The notes under the pieces were generated by a model. That model was not told the DNA's origin. It worked only from the letters and a program-made list of their open reading frames with translations, and ran no database searches. From Terracoccus sp. 273MFTsu3.1 (lineage in GTDB: Bacteria > Actinomycetota > Actinomycetes > Actinomycetales > Dermatophilaceae), in the NCBI RefSeq assembly GCF_000383675.1, contig NZ_KB911820.1, forward strand, positions 124,001 to 188,000: 64,000 nucleotides of DNA, written 5' to 3'. Each line of letters begins with the position of its first letter. The first letter of the stretch is position 1. The position numbers were made by a program, and so were the translations under genes. Positions 1 to 8,329 of the stretch are shown one piece after another.

Positions 1-667
1 CGCCGAGGCCGCCGACGAGCACGGCCGGTGAGCCGTCGGGCAGGCCGCCGGCGACGTCGAGCAGCTCGCCCAGCGGAGCGCCGGCGGCGGTCTCGACGAC
101 GACGGCCCGCACCCCTGGGGTGCTCACGGCGACGAGGCGCGGCCCCGGCTGGTCGGGCGTGCCGAACGACCGGAACCACGCAGGCCCGTTGCGGGCGACC
201 TGCGCCGCCCGCCAGACCGTCTCGGCGTTGAGGACGACGGTCGGGCTGACCCGGCGCCCCTGCGCGTCGCGGCCGCCGCGCACGAACGGCTGCCGCTTCG
301 TCATGGGACGTGCGAGACCGCCCTGCGCGAGCGAGATGATCGCCGACTCCTCGGAGGAGACGTAGCGCGGCGGCACCTCGAGCACGCGCAGCCCGGCCCC
401 GGCGAGACGACGCGCGGTCTCGGAACCGCGATGGGCGGCATACGTGACCGGGGCGCCGGCGGCGACGAGGGCGGCGCCGTCGACGAGCTCGGCGAGGCGG
501 TGCTCGACGACCCAGGCGTCCTTGGCGGCGCCGAGCTCGCCGTCGCAGGCGTTGACGACGAGGTGGGCGCCGTGGGCGTGGGCGGCGGCGACCTTCGTCC
601 CGGTGCTGAAGGCCGCGCCGCCGCGGCCGGTGAGGCCCGCCTCGGCGAGCAGGGACACGACGGTCAT
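1..667 (-). CDS. NuoF-like flavoprotein/iron-sulfur oxidoreductase subunit, 3' end missing
   Basis: The frame opens with ATG at 667 and runs off the left edge, so only about 222 N-terminal residues are present. The glycine-rich stretch GLTGRGGAAFSTGTK at residues 11-25 matches the FMN-binding loop of the 51-kDa NADH dehydrogenase (NuoF) family. The product probably accepts electrons from a reduced nicotinamide or ferredoxin in the cytosol. Its start overlaps the stop of the membrane protein gene upstream as ATGA (664-667), so the two are translationally coupled. Gene order (ApbE, heme-type membrane protein, NuoF-like) suggests an electron route across the membrane to flavinylated partners. 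Electron donor and the C-terminal cluster domain cannot be seen here. Confidence 0.8.
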   Translation of the reverse strand, partial: MTVVSLLAEAGLTGRGGAAFSTGTKVAAAHAHGAHLVVNACDGELGAAKDAWVVEHRLAELVDGAALVAAGAPVTYAAHRGSETARRLAGAGLRVLEVPPRYVSSEESAIISLAQGGLARPMTKRQPFVRGGRDAQGRRVSPTVVLNAETVWRAAQVARNGPAWFRSFGTPDQPGPRLVAVSTPGVRAVVVETAAGAPLGELLDVAGGLPDGSPAVLVGGLG

Positions 668-1227
668 GACCACTCCTGGGCTGCGACGGCGACGCGACGC
701 TGACGGTCGCTGTGCGTGGAGGAGTAGCGCCAGGCGATGGCGGACGCGCCGACGACCGCGCACGCGGCCGTCGTCCCGCGCAGGAGCAGCTCCCCGCTCG
801 TGCCCAACGCCAGTCCGTGGACGATCGCCATCGGCCAGAGCGCGTACGAGAGCACGTGCACCCGTCGCCAGGTGCGCTCGGCGATGCGCTGCCGCAGGGC
901 CGAGGTGACGCCGACGGCGAGGAGAAGGTCAACGGCGAGCGAGCCGAGCCCGACCCACAGCGCCTCGTAGCCGGACGTGAAGGGCAGGACCGCCGACACG
1001 AGGTCGATGGAGACATACGTCTCGGCGACCGCGGTCGCGATGTGCGCGAGGAGGAAGACGCTCGTGCCGAGCGAGAGCCACCGGTGCAGGGCCATGACGA
1101 TCGTCGCCAACTCACCCGTGGGGCGTCGGCGGCCCGACGTGACGAGGCCGAGCACGACGACGACCGTGAGCAGCACGATGCTGACGACGCCGGTGGCCCG
1201 CGAGACGTACCAGAGCAGCTCGTTCAT
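664..1227 (-). CDS. Ferric reductase-like transmembrane protein
   Basis: This 187-residue protein has about five hydrophobic segments. His48 and His62 lie on one helix 14 residues apart, and more histidines occur in later helices (RVHVLSY, IVHGLA), the usual arrangement of heme ligands in the ferric reductase/YedZ superfamily. It probably passes electrons through the membrane. Its ATG shares a base with the apbE stop (TGATG at 1225-1229), and its stop overlaps the NuoF-like start, so it is the middle of a coupled operon. An upstream in-frame start would run inside apbE and was rejected. Confidence 0.82.
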   Translation of the reverse strand: MNELLWYVSRATGVVSIVLLTVVVVLGLVTSGRRRPTGELATIVMALHRWLSLGTSVFLLAHIATAVAETYVSIDLVSAVLPFTSGYEALWVGLGSLAVDLLLAVGVTSALRQRIAERTWRRVHVLSYALWPMAIVHGLALGTSGELLLRGTTAACAVVGASAIAWRYSSTHSDRQRRVAVAAQEWS

Positions 1228-2171
1228 CAGGCGGCCCTCCGGGAGGCGTCCGGCCAGCCGGGGGTCGTGACGACGCGACCGTCGGTCGTCTCGAGCCGAG
1301 CCGGGACGCCTTGCCGGGTGAGCCACTCCGGGGCGTCGGCCCCGAGCACGACGGCGGCCGTCGAGGCGGCGTTCGCCTCGAGGCACGTCGCCGCGGCGCA
1401 CGACACCTGCGACCAGACCGCGGGCGCGACGTGGCCGGTGCGGGGGTCGACGATGTGATGGCGCGGACCGTCGTCGGTGTCCCACACGCGCAGCTGGGTC
1501 GACGACGTCGCGATGGCCTGGCCGGTGCTCGTGACGACCTGTCGCGTGGCGCCCGCCGCGTCCTCGATGCCGATCGCCCACCCGTGGGGCGGCAGCTCAC
1601 CGGCGACCGCGACGTCGCCGCCGAGGTTGACGGCGAACCCGCCCGGCAGGGACTCGGCGAGGAGCCCCGCGACCGTGTCGGCGGCATACGCCTTCGCGGT
1701 GGCGCCGAGGTCGAGCAGCGTGCCGGGCGCGACGGAGACGCGGCGGGCGGAGACGTTGAGGTGCACCGTGTGCCAGTGCGGCACGCGCACGACGCGCACC
1801 TGGTGGAAGCCGGCGCGGCGCCGCACGACGTCGAGGTCGTCGTCGTAGCCCTCGGCCACGAGCGCCGACCCCACGGTCGGGTCGACGAGACCGCCGGTGA
1901 GGCGCGCGACGCGCAGCGCCGCCTGGAGGTATGCCGCGAAGGCCGGTGAGACGAACGCCTCCGCGGGTGCCCGGCGGGCCCGCTCGGCCAGCAGGCTGAC
2001 CTCGGAGTCGGGCCGGAAGCGGCTCACGGCCCGGTCGACCTCGCGCAGGTGCCGCTGGGCGGTCTCGACGGCGTCGGCGAGGACCTCGGGCCGCGTGACG
2101 AGGACCGAGTTCGTCGTGCCGATGGCGCGGAAGGTGCTCGACCCGACGTGCGGGCTCGCGACGGTGTCCAT
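1227..2171 (-). CDS. apbE: FAD:protein FMN transferase (ApbE family)
   Basis: The 314-residue product matches ApbE, which attaches FMN covalently from FAD to Thr or Ser in exported or membrane proteins. Visible family motifs are LDLGATAKAYAAD at residues 153-165 and AVNLGGDVAV at 180-189, which bind FAD and the divalent metal. No signal peptide or lipobox is visible. The chosen ATG overlaps the stop of the Ser-rich gene upstream as TGATG, and the gene is coupled downstream to the heme-type protein. No ApbE acceptor motif of the form DxxTGAT or SGAT was seen in the neighbouring proteins, so the substrate may lie beyond the left edge. Confidence 0.9.
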   Translation of the reverse strand: MDTVASPHVGSSTFRAIGTTNSVLVTRPEVLADAVETAQRHLREVDRAVSRFRPDSEVSLLAERARRAPAEAFVSPAFAAYLQAALRVARLTGGLVDPTVGSALVAEGYDDDLDVVRRRAGFHQVRVVRVPHWHTVHLNVSARRVSVAPGTLLDLGATAKAYAADTVAGLLAESLPGGFAVNLGGDVAVAGELPPHGWAIGIEDAAGATRQVVTSTGQAIATSSTQLRVWDTDDGPRHHIVDPRTGHVAPAVWSQVSCAAATCLEANAASTAAVVLGADAPEWLTRQGVPARLETTDGRVVTTPGWPDASRRAA

Positions 2172-2488
2172 CACGACCCACCCGAGCTCGTCTGGGCCTG
2201 GACGTTGCTGCCGCTCACGGGCGCCACGGCGCTGAAGCCGGAGCCCGCGCTGGAGTCGCCCGAGCTGCTCGGGCCGGACGAGGTGTCCGACGAGTCGGAC
2301 GAGGTCGATGCGCTCGACGAGGTGGTGTCGCTCGAGCCGGACGAGGTCTGCGTCGCCACGGTCTGGGTCGCCACGGTCTGGGCGTCGGCGAGGTGGATGC
2401 CGATGACGCCGACGAGAACCGTGGAGGCGGTGAGGGCACCGGCGGTCCAGACTCGGGCTCGGCGCAGGGCGCGGGGGAGGGTGCTCAT
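2171..2488 (-). CDS. Small exported or membrane-anchored Ser/Thr-rich protein
   Basis: This 105-residue protein has an Arg-rich start, one hydrophobic segment at about residues 14-32 ending in ADAQ (a plausible signal peptidase site), then a low-complexity Ser/Thr/Asp/Gly tail with an imperfect TVATQ repeat. The family is not recognised. GGAGTCCC precedes the ATG at 2488. It is the first gene of the ApbE operon and its stop overlaps the apbE start. An exported tether or partner of the redox proteins is possible, but it carries no canonical FMN-acceptor motif. Confidence 0.65.
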   Translation of the reverse strand: MSTLPRALRRARVWTAGALTASTVLVGVIGIHLADAQTVATQTVATQTSSGSSDTTSSSASTSSDSSDTSSGPSSSGDSSAGSGFSAVAPVSGSNVQAQTSSGGS

Positions 2489-2650
2489 CGGGACTCCTTC
2501 GGTGGGGATGGCTCCACCGTCGCGAGCGGCCCTGTGCCCCTCCTGTGCCGTCGCCCCGCCTCCCCGATGACTTGGCCGGCCCTTGTGACGCCAGCACACG
2601 GCATACGCAAACGGCTTGCGGCCGAACGCGATCGGGACGACGCTGCGCTC

Positions 2651-3055
2651 ATGGCACTGGGAATCCACAGCATCACGTTCGACTGCGCCGACTCGCGCGC
2701 CCTCGCGACGTTCTGGGCGGGCCTGCTCGGCTGGAACGTCTTCTACGACGACGACCCGGAGGTGGTCGTCGCCCCGTCCTACCCGAACCCCGGGATGGGG
2801 CTGCTCTTCATCCCGGTGCCCGAGGGGAAGACGGCCAAGAACCGCGTCCACCTCGACGTGGCCCCCGACGAGGGGACCCGCGACGAGGCCGTCGAGCGAG
2901 CCCTGGCCGCAGGTGCCACCGTCCTCGCGGACCACCGCAAGGAGAACGGCGAGGGCTGGGTGACGATGACCGACCCCGAGGGCAACGAGTTCTGCATCGA
3001 GCGCGGGGCGGCGGAGCGGGGTCCGCTCGCGTCCGCGGCCTACCGGATCGGCTGA
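2651..3055 (+). CDS. VOC (glyoxalase-fold) family protein
   Basis: The 134-residue product has the repeated beta-alpha-beta-beta-beta layout of the vicinal oxygen chelate superfamily: an N-terminal half starting GIHSITFDCADSRALATFW and a C-terminal half ending MTDPEGNEFCIE, a typical VOC end. Substrate is unknown; many actinobacterial members act in small-molecule resistance or metabolism. The ATG at 2651 was chosen because similarity to the fold begins there; sequence further upstream in frame is compositionally unlike protein. The gene stands alone between two minus-strand genes. Confidence 0.8.
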   Translation: MALGIHSITFDCADSRALATFWAGLLGWNVFYDDDPEVVVAPSYPNPGMGLLFIPVPEGKTAKNRVHLDVAPDEGTRDEAVERALAAGATVLADHRKENGEGWVTMTDPEGNEFCIERGAAERGPLASAAYRIG

Positions 3056-3068
3056 CCCGCGCTACGCC

Positions 3069-3989
3069 TCAGGCGCCGGGCCCGGCGTCAGGGTCCGCGT
3101 CGGGCCCGGCGCCGTGGCGGGCGAGGAAGGCGGCGGCGGTGTCCGCGACCTCGCGCCAGCCGCTGTCGACGACGAGCGAGTGCCCGCGTCCCGGGATCTC
3201 GATGATCTCGGTGGGGGCGGGGTTCTTCAGCTGGCGCTTGTAGGAGGCGTGCGCGATGGCCCAGGGCACGATGTGGTCCTTCTCGCCGCTGATGACGAGG
3301 AGCGGGCCGCGGTCGGAGCGCTCCGTGTCGACGCTGGCCTCGGTGCGCGGGTTGACGTTCGCCGTGGCGGCCTGGAAGAGCGGGCGGCCCGGCGCCGCAA
3401 CGGGATACGTGCGGTAGAGGTCGGCAGCCTCCTCGGCGCTGACGGCATTGGCGAAGGCGTAGCGGTACTGGTCGAAGGTCAGCGAGACGTGCCGGTTGTA
3501 GTTCGCCGGGTTGGTCAGGACGGGGGAGCTCGCGCGGAGGGCCGAGAAGGGCAGCGGCAGCACGCCGCGGAAGGGCGCGGGGTCGACGGCGACGGAGGCC
3601 CGGGCCAGTCCCTGGCCGGCGAGCTTCTGGGTGATGAGGCCGCCGAACGAGTGACCGATGACGACCGGCTCGCGGTCGAGCAGGCGGATGACGTCGGCGA
3701 CGTGGTCGGTGACCTGGCCGACGGTCTTGCCGGCGAAGACCTCCGGGTGGGCGCGGGCCTCCTCGACGGTCTCGGGGTCGTCGGGCCAGCCCGGCGCCAG
3801 CGTGGCGTAGCCGAGGGACTCGAAGTGCTCGCGCCACGCGTCCCAGCTGCTCGGGAGCAGCCAGAGACCGTGGACGAACACGACGGGCAGGCGTCCGCTC
3901 GCGTTGGCCGCCTCGACCTGGGCGCGCTCGGTGGCGGTGATGACGGAGGTGGCGGGCGTGGCGGGCTGGGCGGGCGGCGTGCTGCTCAT
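3069..3989 (-). CDS. Alpha/beta hydrolase, likely TetR-regulated
   Basis: The 306-residue product has the alpha/beta-hydrolase core: VFVHGLW near residue 38 for the oxyanion hole, nucleophile motif GHSFGG at 112-117 (Ser114), an acid in SGEKDHIVP and a late His in GRGHSLV. No signal peptide is visible, so it is probably cytosolic. The gene is divergent from a TetR-type gene across a 160-bp spacer with a perfect 18-bp palindrome, so the hydrolase is the likely target of that repressor. The substrate is probably the inducer or a related ester or lactone; this is inference. Confidence 0.85.
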   Translation of the reverse strand: MSSTPPAQPATPATSVITATERAQVEAANASGRLPVVFVHGLWLLPSSWDAWREHFESLGYATLAPGWPDDPETVEEARAHPEVFAGKTVGQVTDHVADVIRLLDREPVVIGHSFGGLITQKLAGQGLARASVAVDPAPFRGVLPLPFSALRASSPVLTNPANYNRHVSLTFDQYRYAFANAVSAEEAADLYRTYPVAAPGRPLFQAATANVNPRTEASVDTERSDRGPLLVISGEKDHIVPWAIAHASYKRQLKNPAPTEIIEIPGRGHSLVVDSGWREVADTAAAFLARHGAGPDADPDAGPGA

Positions 3990-4029
3990 GGAGTTCTCCC
4001 GTGCGGTGAGGGGTGGGTGGGTCCAGCAG

Positions 4030-4047
4030 GTAGAACGATCGTTCTAC
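4030..4047. promoter_or_regulatory. Perfect 18-bp palindrome, probable TetR operator
   Basis: GTAGAACGATCGTTCTAC reads the same on both strands. It lies between the divergent hydrolase (start 3989) and TetR-family gene (start 4150), where TetR dimers normally bind. Length and symmetry fit a TetR dimer site. It probably controls both genes. Confidence 0.75.
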
Positions 4048-4149
4048 AGTAGCCATTCCCGACGGGGTGCGCCAGAGGCAGCGCGCACCGGTTTCCCCAC
4101 GGGCTACGGACCGCGCGAGCCGGCCGGACACCTGCGTTAGCGTGGCGAC

Positions 4150-4725
4150 GTGGACGAGCCGACGACGACGCGGACCCCCGGCCGCGAGCGCCTGCTCGCC
4201 GCCGCCTCCCGGCTCTTCTACCGCGAGGGCATCAACGGCGTCGGGGTCGACCGCATCCTCGAGGAGGCCGGCGTCACGCGCGCCACGATGTACCGCCACT
4301 TCGCCGGAAAGGAGGCGCTGGTCGCCGCCTACCTCGAGTCCGAGGACGCCGCGCTGCGCGGCTACTTCGCCGACGCCGAGGCCGAGGGCGGCACCCCGAC
4401 CGAGCTGCTCGGCCGGGTCATCGACACCATCGCGCTCGACATCACGAGCTACCACACCCGCGGTTGCCCCTTCATCAACGCGGCAGCGGAGTTCCCCGAC
4501 GCCGACAGCCCCGTGCGGCGCATCGTGGCCGCACACCGGACCTGGTTCAGGCAGTCGCTGGCCGAGCTGGCCCGTGCCGCCGGGCTGCCCGACCCGGAGG
4601 CCACAGCCGCGGTGCTCGTGCTGCTCCGCGACGCCGCCCTCGTCGGGGGCTACCTCGACGGGGTCGACGTCACCGCCCCGGCGTTCGTCGCCACGGCGCG
4701 ACAGGTCGCCGGCCTCGACGCCTGA
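4150..4725 (+). CDS. TetR/AcrR family transcriptional regulator
   Basis: The 191-residue protein starts with GTG. Residues 11-60 form the TetR-type helix-turn-helix (LFYREGINGVGVDRI then TRATMYRHFAGKEAL). The C-terminal ligand domain contains the RGCPFINAAAEFPD segment found in one TetR subfamily. It likely represses the divergent hydrolase and itself through the palindrome at 4030-4047. The ligand is unknown. Confidence 0.88.
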   Translation: MDEPTTTRTPGRERLLAAASRLFYREGINGVGVDRILEEAGVTRATMYRHFAGKEALVAAYLESEDAALRGYFADAEAEGGTPTELLGRVIDTIALDITSYHTRGCPFINAAAEFPDADSPVRRIVAAHRTWFRQSLAELARAAGLPDPEATAAVLVLLRDAALVGGYLDGVDVTAPAFVATARQVAGLDA

Positions 4726-4733
4726 AGCGCGGG

Positions 4734-5072
4734 CTACTCCCCGGTGCGCGCGAGCGCCACCGTCTTGGGCACGACGAGGCGCCAGGCGTCGATGACGATC
4801 TCGCGCATCCGGTCGACGTCGAGCGCGTCGAGCCTCACTTCGACCCAGTTGAAGCGCAGGTCGGACCGGCGCGGCATGAGGAAGACGTCGGGCTCGCTCG
4901 CGACGAGCACGTCGCGCTCCTCCTTGGGGAAGGCGAACCCCATCTGCGTCTCGTCGGTGGAGAACGCGAGCCACACGATCTTGCCGACACGGAACTTCAC
5001 GCGGTCGTGGACGAGCACCTCGTACGAGCGAGGGAGCTGCTCGGCCACGCGCCGCACGTCGTCGATGGTCAC
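4734..5072 (-). CDS. MmcQ/YjbR family protein
   Basis: The 112-residue product resembles the MmcQ/YjbR family (CyaY-like fold): VRRVAEQLPRSYEVLVHDRVKFRVGKIVW, then a segment ending RFNWVEVRLDALDVDRMREIVIDAW. Function in this family is poorly defined; some members have been proposed to bind DNA. GTG at 5072 was chosen because GGAGGGG lies five bases upstream; a second GTG six bases earlier is too close to that site. The gene converges with the TetR gene. Confidence 0.75.
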   Translation of the reverse strand: MTIDDVRRVAEQLPRSYEVLVHDRVKFRVGKIVWLAFSTDETQMGFAFPKEERDVLVASEPDVFLMPRRSDLRFNWVEVRLDALDVDRMREIVIDAWRLVVPKTVALARTGE

Positions 5073-5154
5073 GGGCACCCCTCCACCCTGCCATGCACGC
5101 CGGGGCGACACGCCGTCCGAAGCCTCTGACTCCGAGGGACCGCCCGCTCCGGCG

Positions 5155-5185
5155 CCCCACACCCGCCCCACACCCGCCCCACCCC
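5155..5185. repeat. Short 11-bp tandem repeat
   Basis: CCCCACACCCG is repeated twice in full with a third partial copy, in the spacer upstream of the nucleotidyltransferase-like gene. It may be simple slippage-generated C-rich sequence; no function is evident. Confidence 0.55.
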
Positions 5186-5320
5186 CGGGCCCGGCACCCG
5201 CCCGACCCCTTCCGCGGACGCACGCGACGGCATACCCTGCCCCTGTCGCGACCTCGACGGCCCACCGGGCCGGGCGGGCTGAAACGTCGACTCCCTGACA
5301 CACCGACAAGGAGACGACGT

Positions 5321-6169
5321 ATGCCGTCCAACCCCACCCCGCCCACCGTCCCCGACACCGCGCCCACCGTCCCGGAGCGCCTGCTCGCCTTCCTCGACCG
5401 CCTCGGCGCCGAGCTCGACCGCCGTGGCGACGCCGTCGCGCTGCTCGGGCTCGGCTCGGTCGGCCGCGACCTGCACCGCCTCGATGAGCACTCGGACGCC
5501 GACTTCTTCGTCGTCGTCGACGACGCAGCCACCCGCGACCGCTACATCGCCGACATCGACTGGCTCGAGGCCGCGCACCCGGTCGTGTGGTCGTTCGAGA
5601 ACAGCGACCTCGGCCGCAAGGCGCTGCTCGAGGGCGACCTCTTCGCCGAGTACGCCGTCTTCGCCCTCGCCGACATGGCGACCGCGGGCTACCCGCCGGG
5701 CCGCATCCACTGGAGTCGCGCCGACGCACCGGCCGGCCTCGAGGTGCCCCGGGCCCCGCTGCCGCAGCCACCCTCGCTCGAGCACGAGGTCGGCGAGGCG
5801 ATCACCAACCTCTACGTCGGGCTGCACCGCGACCTGCGCGGCGAGCGGCTGACCGCGACCCGCTTCATCCAGGGGTATGCCGTCGACCGCTGGGTCACCG
5901 TGCTGGGCCACCTCGGGCTCGGGCGCGGCGCGCAGCAGGACGTCTTCGTCGTCGACCGCGGTGTCGAGCGGCGCTTCGGTCCCGACCTGCTGCCGCTGGC
6001 CGACCTCGTGCCCGGCTACGAGCGCAACGCCCACGCGGCGGCGACGCTCCTGCGCCTGCTCGAGGCGCACGTCGAGCTCGACCCGACGATCGTCGCGGCC
6101 GTCCGCGACCTCATCGTCCGGTCGGCGACCGAGGCTCAGTCCCGGACGGACTCGAGCTCGAGCTCGTAG
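5321..6169 (+). CDS. Nucleotidyltransferase-fold protein
   Basis: The 282-residue product has the nucleotidyltransferase signature LGSVGRDLHRLDEHSDADF: a Gly-Ser motif followed by a D-x-D metal-binding pair, as in lincosamide and aminoglycoside nucleotidyltransferases. The rest is helical and fits a substrate-binding domain. The substrate is unknown; antibiotic modification is possible but unproven. AGGAG precedes ATG 5321, and an octamer GTATGCCG spans the start codon. The last 34 bases overlap the convergent acetyltransferase gene; a Ser run ends this protein. Confidence 0.75.
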   Translation: MPSNPTPPTVPDTAPTVPERLLAFLDRLGAELDRRGDAVALLGLGSVGRDLHRLDEHSDADFFVVVDDAATRDRYIADIDWLEAAHPVVWSFENSDLGRKALLEGDLFAEYAVFALADMATAGYPPGRIHWSRADAPAGLEVPRAPLPQPPSLEHEVGEAITNLYVGLHRDLRGERLTATRFIQGYAVDRWVTVLGHLGLGRGAQQDVFVVDRGVERRFGPDLLPLADLVPGYERNAHAAATLLRLLEAHVELDPTIVAAVRDLIVRSATEAQSRTDSSSSS

Positions 6170-6651
6170 ACGAGCAGGGTCAGCGTGTCGATCGGTGACC
6201 AGTCGCGCTCGGGGGCGCGGGTGAAGCCGAAGCGCTCGTAGACGCGGTGGGCGGCGTGCATCATCGGCTGGGTGGAGAGCACGACGCGGCGGCGTCCGAG
6301 GGCCCGCGACCGGTCGATGCACTCGCGGACGAGGGCCGTCCCGATGCCGCGACCGCGACCCTCGGGCGCAACGGCCAGGGTGCGGAACTCGGCCTCTCCC
6401 TCGCGCGCGACGTCGGCGAACGGGCCGGGAGCCCCGACGAAGGCGACACCGCCGAGCAGCGTGCCCGCGTCGTCGACCGCGACGAGGACCTCGGCGTGCT
6501 CGGCCCGGCGCCCGACGTCCCGGAGCACGGCGAGGTAGGGGTCAGCCGCGCCGTAGTCGAGCAGCCCGTCGTCGAGGTAGGCCGCGGCCGTCAGCTCACC
6601 AAGTCGCTCGTAGTCGTCCGGGCGCACCGCCCGGATCGTGAAGCCGTCCAT
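6136..6651 (-). CDS. GNAT family N-acetyltransferase
   Basis: The 171-residue protein has the GNAT fold: FTIRAVRPDDYERLGEL at the start, the acetyl-CoA loop LAVAPEGRGRGIGTALVREC near residue 95, and the closing VYERFGFTRAP. It transfers an acetyl group from acetyl-CoA to an unknown amine. ATG 6651 was chosen because homology begins there; a start at 6702 would add 17 unconvincing residues. It overlaps the 3' end of the convergent nucleotidyltransferase-like gene. Confidence 0.85.
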   Translation of the reverse strand: MDGFTIRAVRPDDYERLGELTAAAYLDDGLLDYGAADPYLAVLRDVGRRAEHAEVLVAVDDAGTLLGGVAFVGAPGPFADVAREGEAEFRTLAVAPEGRGRGIGTALVRECIDRSRALGRRRVVLSTQPMMHAAHRVYERFGFTRAPERDWSPIDTLTLLVYELELESVRD

Positions 6652-6800
6652 GCGCGCCAGTGTCGCAGCCGCGGGGCGACCGTCGTCCGAGATGTCTCCC
6701 ATGTGACCGGCAGGCTGCACCCAGCCGGTTCGCAGAAACCGCACCTACGTTCCGAGACGGCTCGAGCGAGCCGCCTCGGGGGCTACAGGGAAGGGGCAGC

Positions 6801-8153
6801 ATGCGCACACACACCAGGCGCACCAGGACGGTCGTGGGGGTCGGGCTCGCCTCGAGCGCCCTCGCGCTCGGCACGACCTTCGTGGCGGGGTCGGCGGCGT
6901 CGGCCGCCGGCACGGACGGCAGCGACATCGTCTACACCGTCCACCCACTGACGAAGCAGTTCTCCACGGGCACCAAGCCGGGCGCCCTGCCGACCCCGTC
7001 GCAGTGCGTGGCCCGGATCGGGCTCGCCTGCTACACGCCGGCCCTCATCCGCAAGGCGTACGACATCCCCGACGGGTGGACCGGCAAGGGACAGCGCATC
7101 GTCGTCGTCGACGCGTACGGCAGCCCGACGGTCCGCGGTGACCTCGACGTCTTCAGCCAGACGTTCGGTCTGCCCAAGGCCGACCTGAACGTCTACTACC
7201 CGGGCGGCCAGCCGCAGACGAGCACGGCCCACAAGGGCCAGCCGCTCAGCTGGGCCGGGGAGACGAGTCTCGACGTCCAGTGGGCGCACGCCATCGCGCC
7301 GGACGCGACGATCAACCTCGTCGTCGCGCCGAACAACTACGGCAACGCGCTCAACGTCGCCGTGAAGTACGCCGTCGACCACGACCTCGGCGACGTCCTG
7401 TCGATGAGCTACGGCGCCGACGAGGCCGCTATCAAGGGCAAGGGCAACAACCTCCAGCTCCAGCAGTCGCACGCGAACTTCGCGGCGGCCGCCGCCAAAG
7501 GGATCTCGCTCTTCGCCTCCTCCGGCGACGACGGCGCCTCGAACGGCGGCCCGGCCCTCGCGGCCGGCTACCCGGCATCCGACCCGCTCGTCACGGCCGT
7601 CGGCGGCACGAACCTCTTCGCGAGCGACACCGGCGCCTACGAGGGCGAGACGGTGTGGGGCGACGAGGCGTCGTGCGCCGTGCACCAGCCGTTCGGCTGC
7701 ACCCTCGGGCCGATCGGCGCGACGGGCGGCGCCCCGAGCACGATCTTCCCGGCGCCCGCCTACCAGGCCGGCGTCAACGGCAACGCGATGCGGACGACCT
7801 CCGACGTCTCGTACAACGCGTCGGTCTACACGTCGGTGTTCGTCTACGAGGGCTTCAACGCCAACCCGGACGACAACGGCTTCTACTTCTACGGCGGCAC
7901 GAGCTCCGGCTCGCCGCAGTGGGCCGCGATCGGCGCCCTCGCCGACCAGCAGGCGGGCCACCGCCTCGGCCAGCTCAACCCGGCGCTCTACGCGATCGGC
8001 ACGGGGGCGACGCACGCGCTCGCCTTCCACGACGTGACGGCGGGCAACAACGCCTGGCAGGGACCCGGCCTCGACGCGAAGGTCGGCTACGACGACCCGA
8101 CGGGCCTCGGCTCACCGGACGTCTCGAACCTCGTGGGGCAGCTCATCCACTGA
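6801..8153 (+). CDS. Secreted S53 family (sedolisin) serine-carboxyl peptidase
   Basis: The 450-residue product begins with a signal peptide (Arg-rich start, hydrophobic core, AGSAASAAG cleavage region near residue 36). Catalytic elements of S53 peptidases are visible: Glu154 and Asp158 in GETSLDVQWAHA, the oxyanion Asp in SSGDDGAS near 243, and nucleophile Ser368 in GGTSSGSPQW. The C-terminal FHDVTAGNN and YDDPTGLGSPD match the calcium site. The long N-terminal pro-domain of kumamolisin-type enzymes is missing, so it may be active at once or need another inhibitor. A strong hairpin follows at 8183. It would digest extracellular protein. Confidence 0.88.
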   Translation: MRTHTRRTRTVVGVGLASSALALGTTFVAGSAASAAGTDGSDIVYTVHPLTKQFSTGTKPGALPTPSQCVARIGLACYTPALIRKAYDIPDGWTGKGQRIVVVDAYGSPTVRGDLDVFSQTFGLPKADLNVYYPGGQPQTSTAHKGQPLSWAGETSLDVQWAHAIAPDATINLVVAPNNYGNALNVAVKYAVDHDLGDVLSMSYGADEAAIKGKGNNLQLQQSHANFAAAAAKGISLFASSGDDGASNGGPALAAGYPASDPLVTAVGGTNLFASDTGAYEGETVWGDEASCAVHQPFGCTLGPIGATGGAPSTIFPAPAYQAGVNGNAMRTTSDVSYNASVYTSVFVYEGFNANPDDNGFYFYGGTSSGSPQWAAIGALADQQAGHRLGQLNPALYAIGTGATHALAFHDVTAGNNAWQGPGLDAKVGYDDPTGLGSPDVSNLVGQLIH

Positions 8154-8182
8154 GCGACCCGTCCGAGCCCGTATGCCGTGTC

Positions 8183-8212
8183 GTGGCCACCCAGCACCCG
8201 CTGGGTGGCCAC
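8183..8212 (+). terminator. Strong hairpin terminator after S53 peptidase
   Basis: GTGGCCACCCAGC pairs perfectly with GCTGGGTGGCCAC across a 4-base loop. It lies 30 bases after the peptidase stop. There is no T-run, which is common in high-GC actinobacterial terminators. Confidence 0.7.
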
Positions 8213-8254
8213 GGCCGTCCCACGCACGGGATGTCTGGGTGATCCGGGGGTGCG

Positions 8255-8305
8255 TCTTGCGCACTTCTTGCGGAGTTCTTGCCGGTGTGTCCGTCAGCGT
8301 CTTGC
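8255..8305 (+). promoter_or_regulatory. Phased TCTTGC direct repeats, possible response-regulator site
   Basis: TCTTGC occurs at 8255, 8266, 8277 and 8300. The first three are spaced exactly 11 bases, one helical turn, and the fourth is 23 bases further. OmpR/PhoB-type regulators such as Streptomyces PhoP bind direct repeats with 11-nt units. The set ends 25 bases before the ATG of the small membrane protein at 8330. The regulator is unknown. Confidence 0.5.
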
Positions 8306-8329
8306 ACCCCGCGGACGAGAGTTCGCGAC

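Noticed and set aside
3088-5532. An 814-codon open frame on the minus strand overlapping the hydrolase, TetR and MmcQ genes
   Set aside because: Arg/Pro/Ala-rich composition with no domain; it is the usual long shadow frame of high-GC coding DNA.
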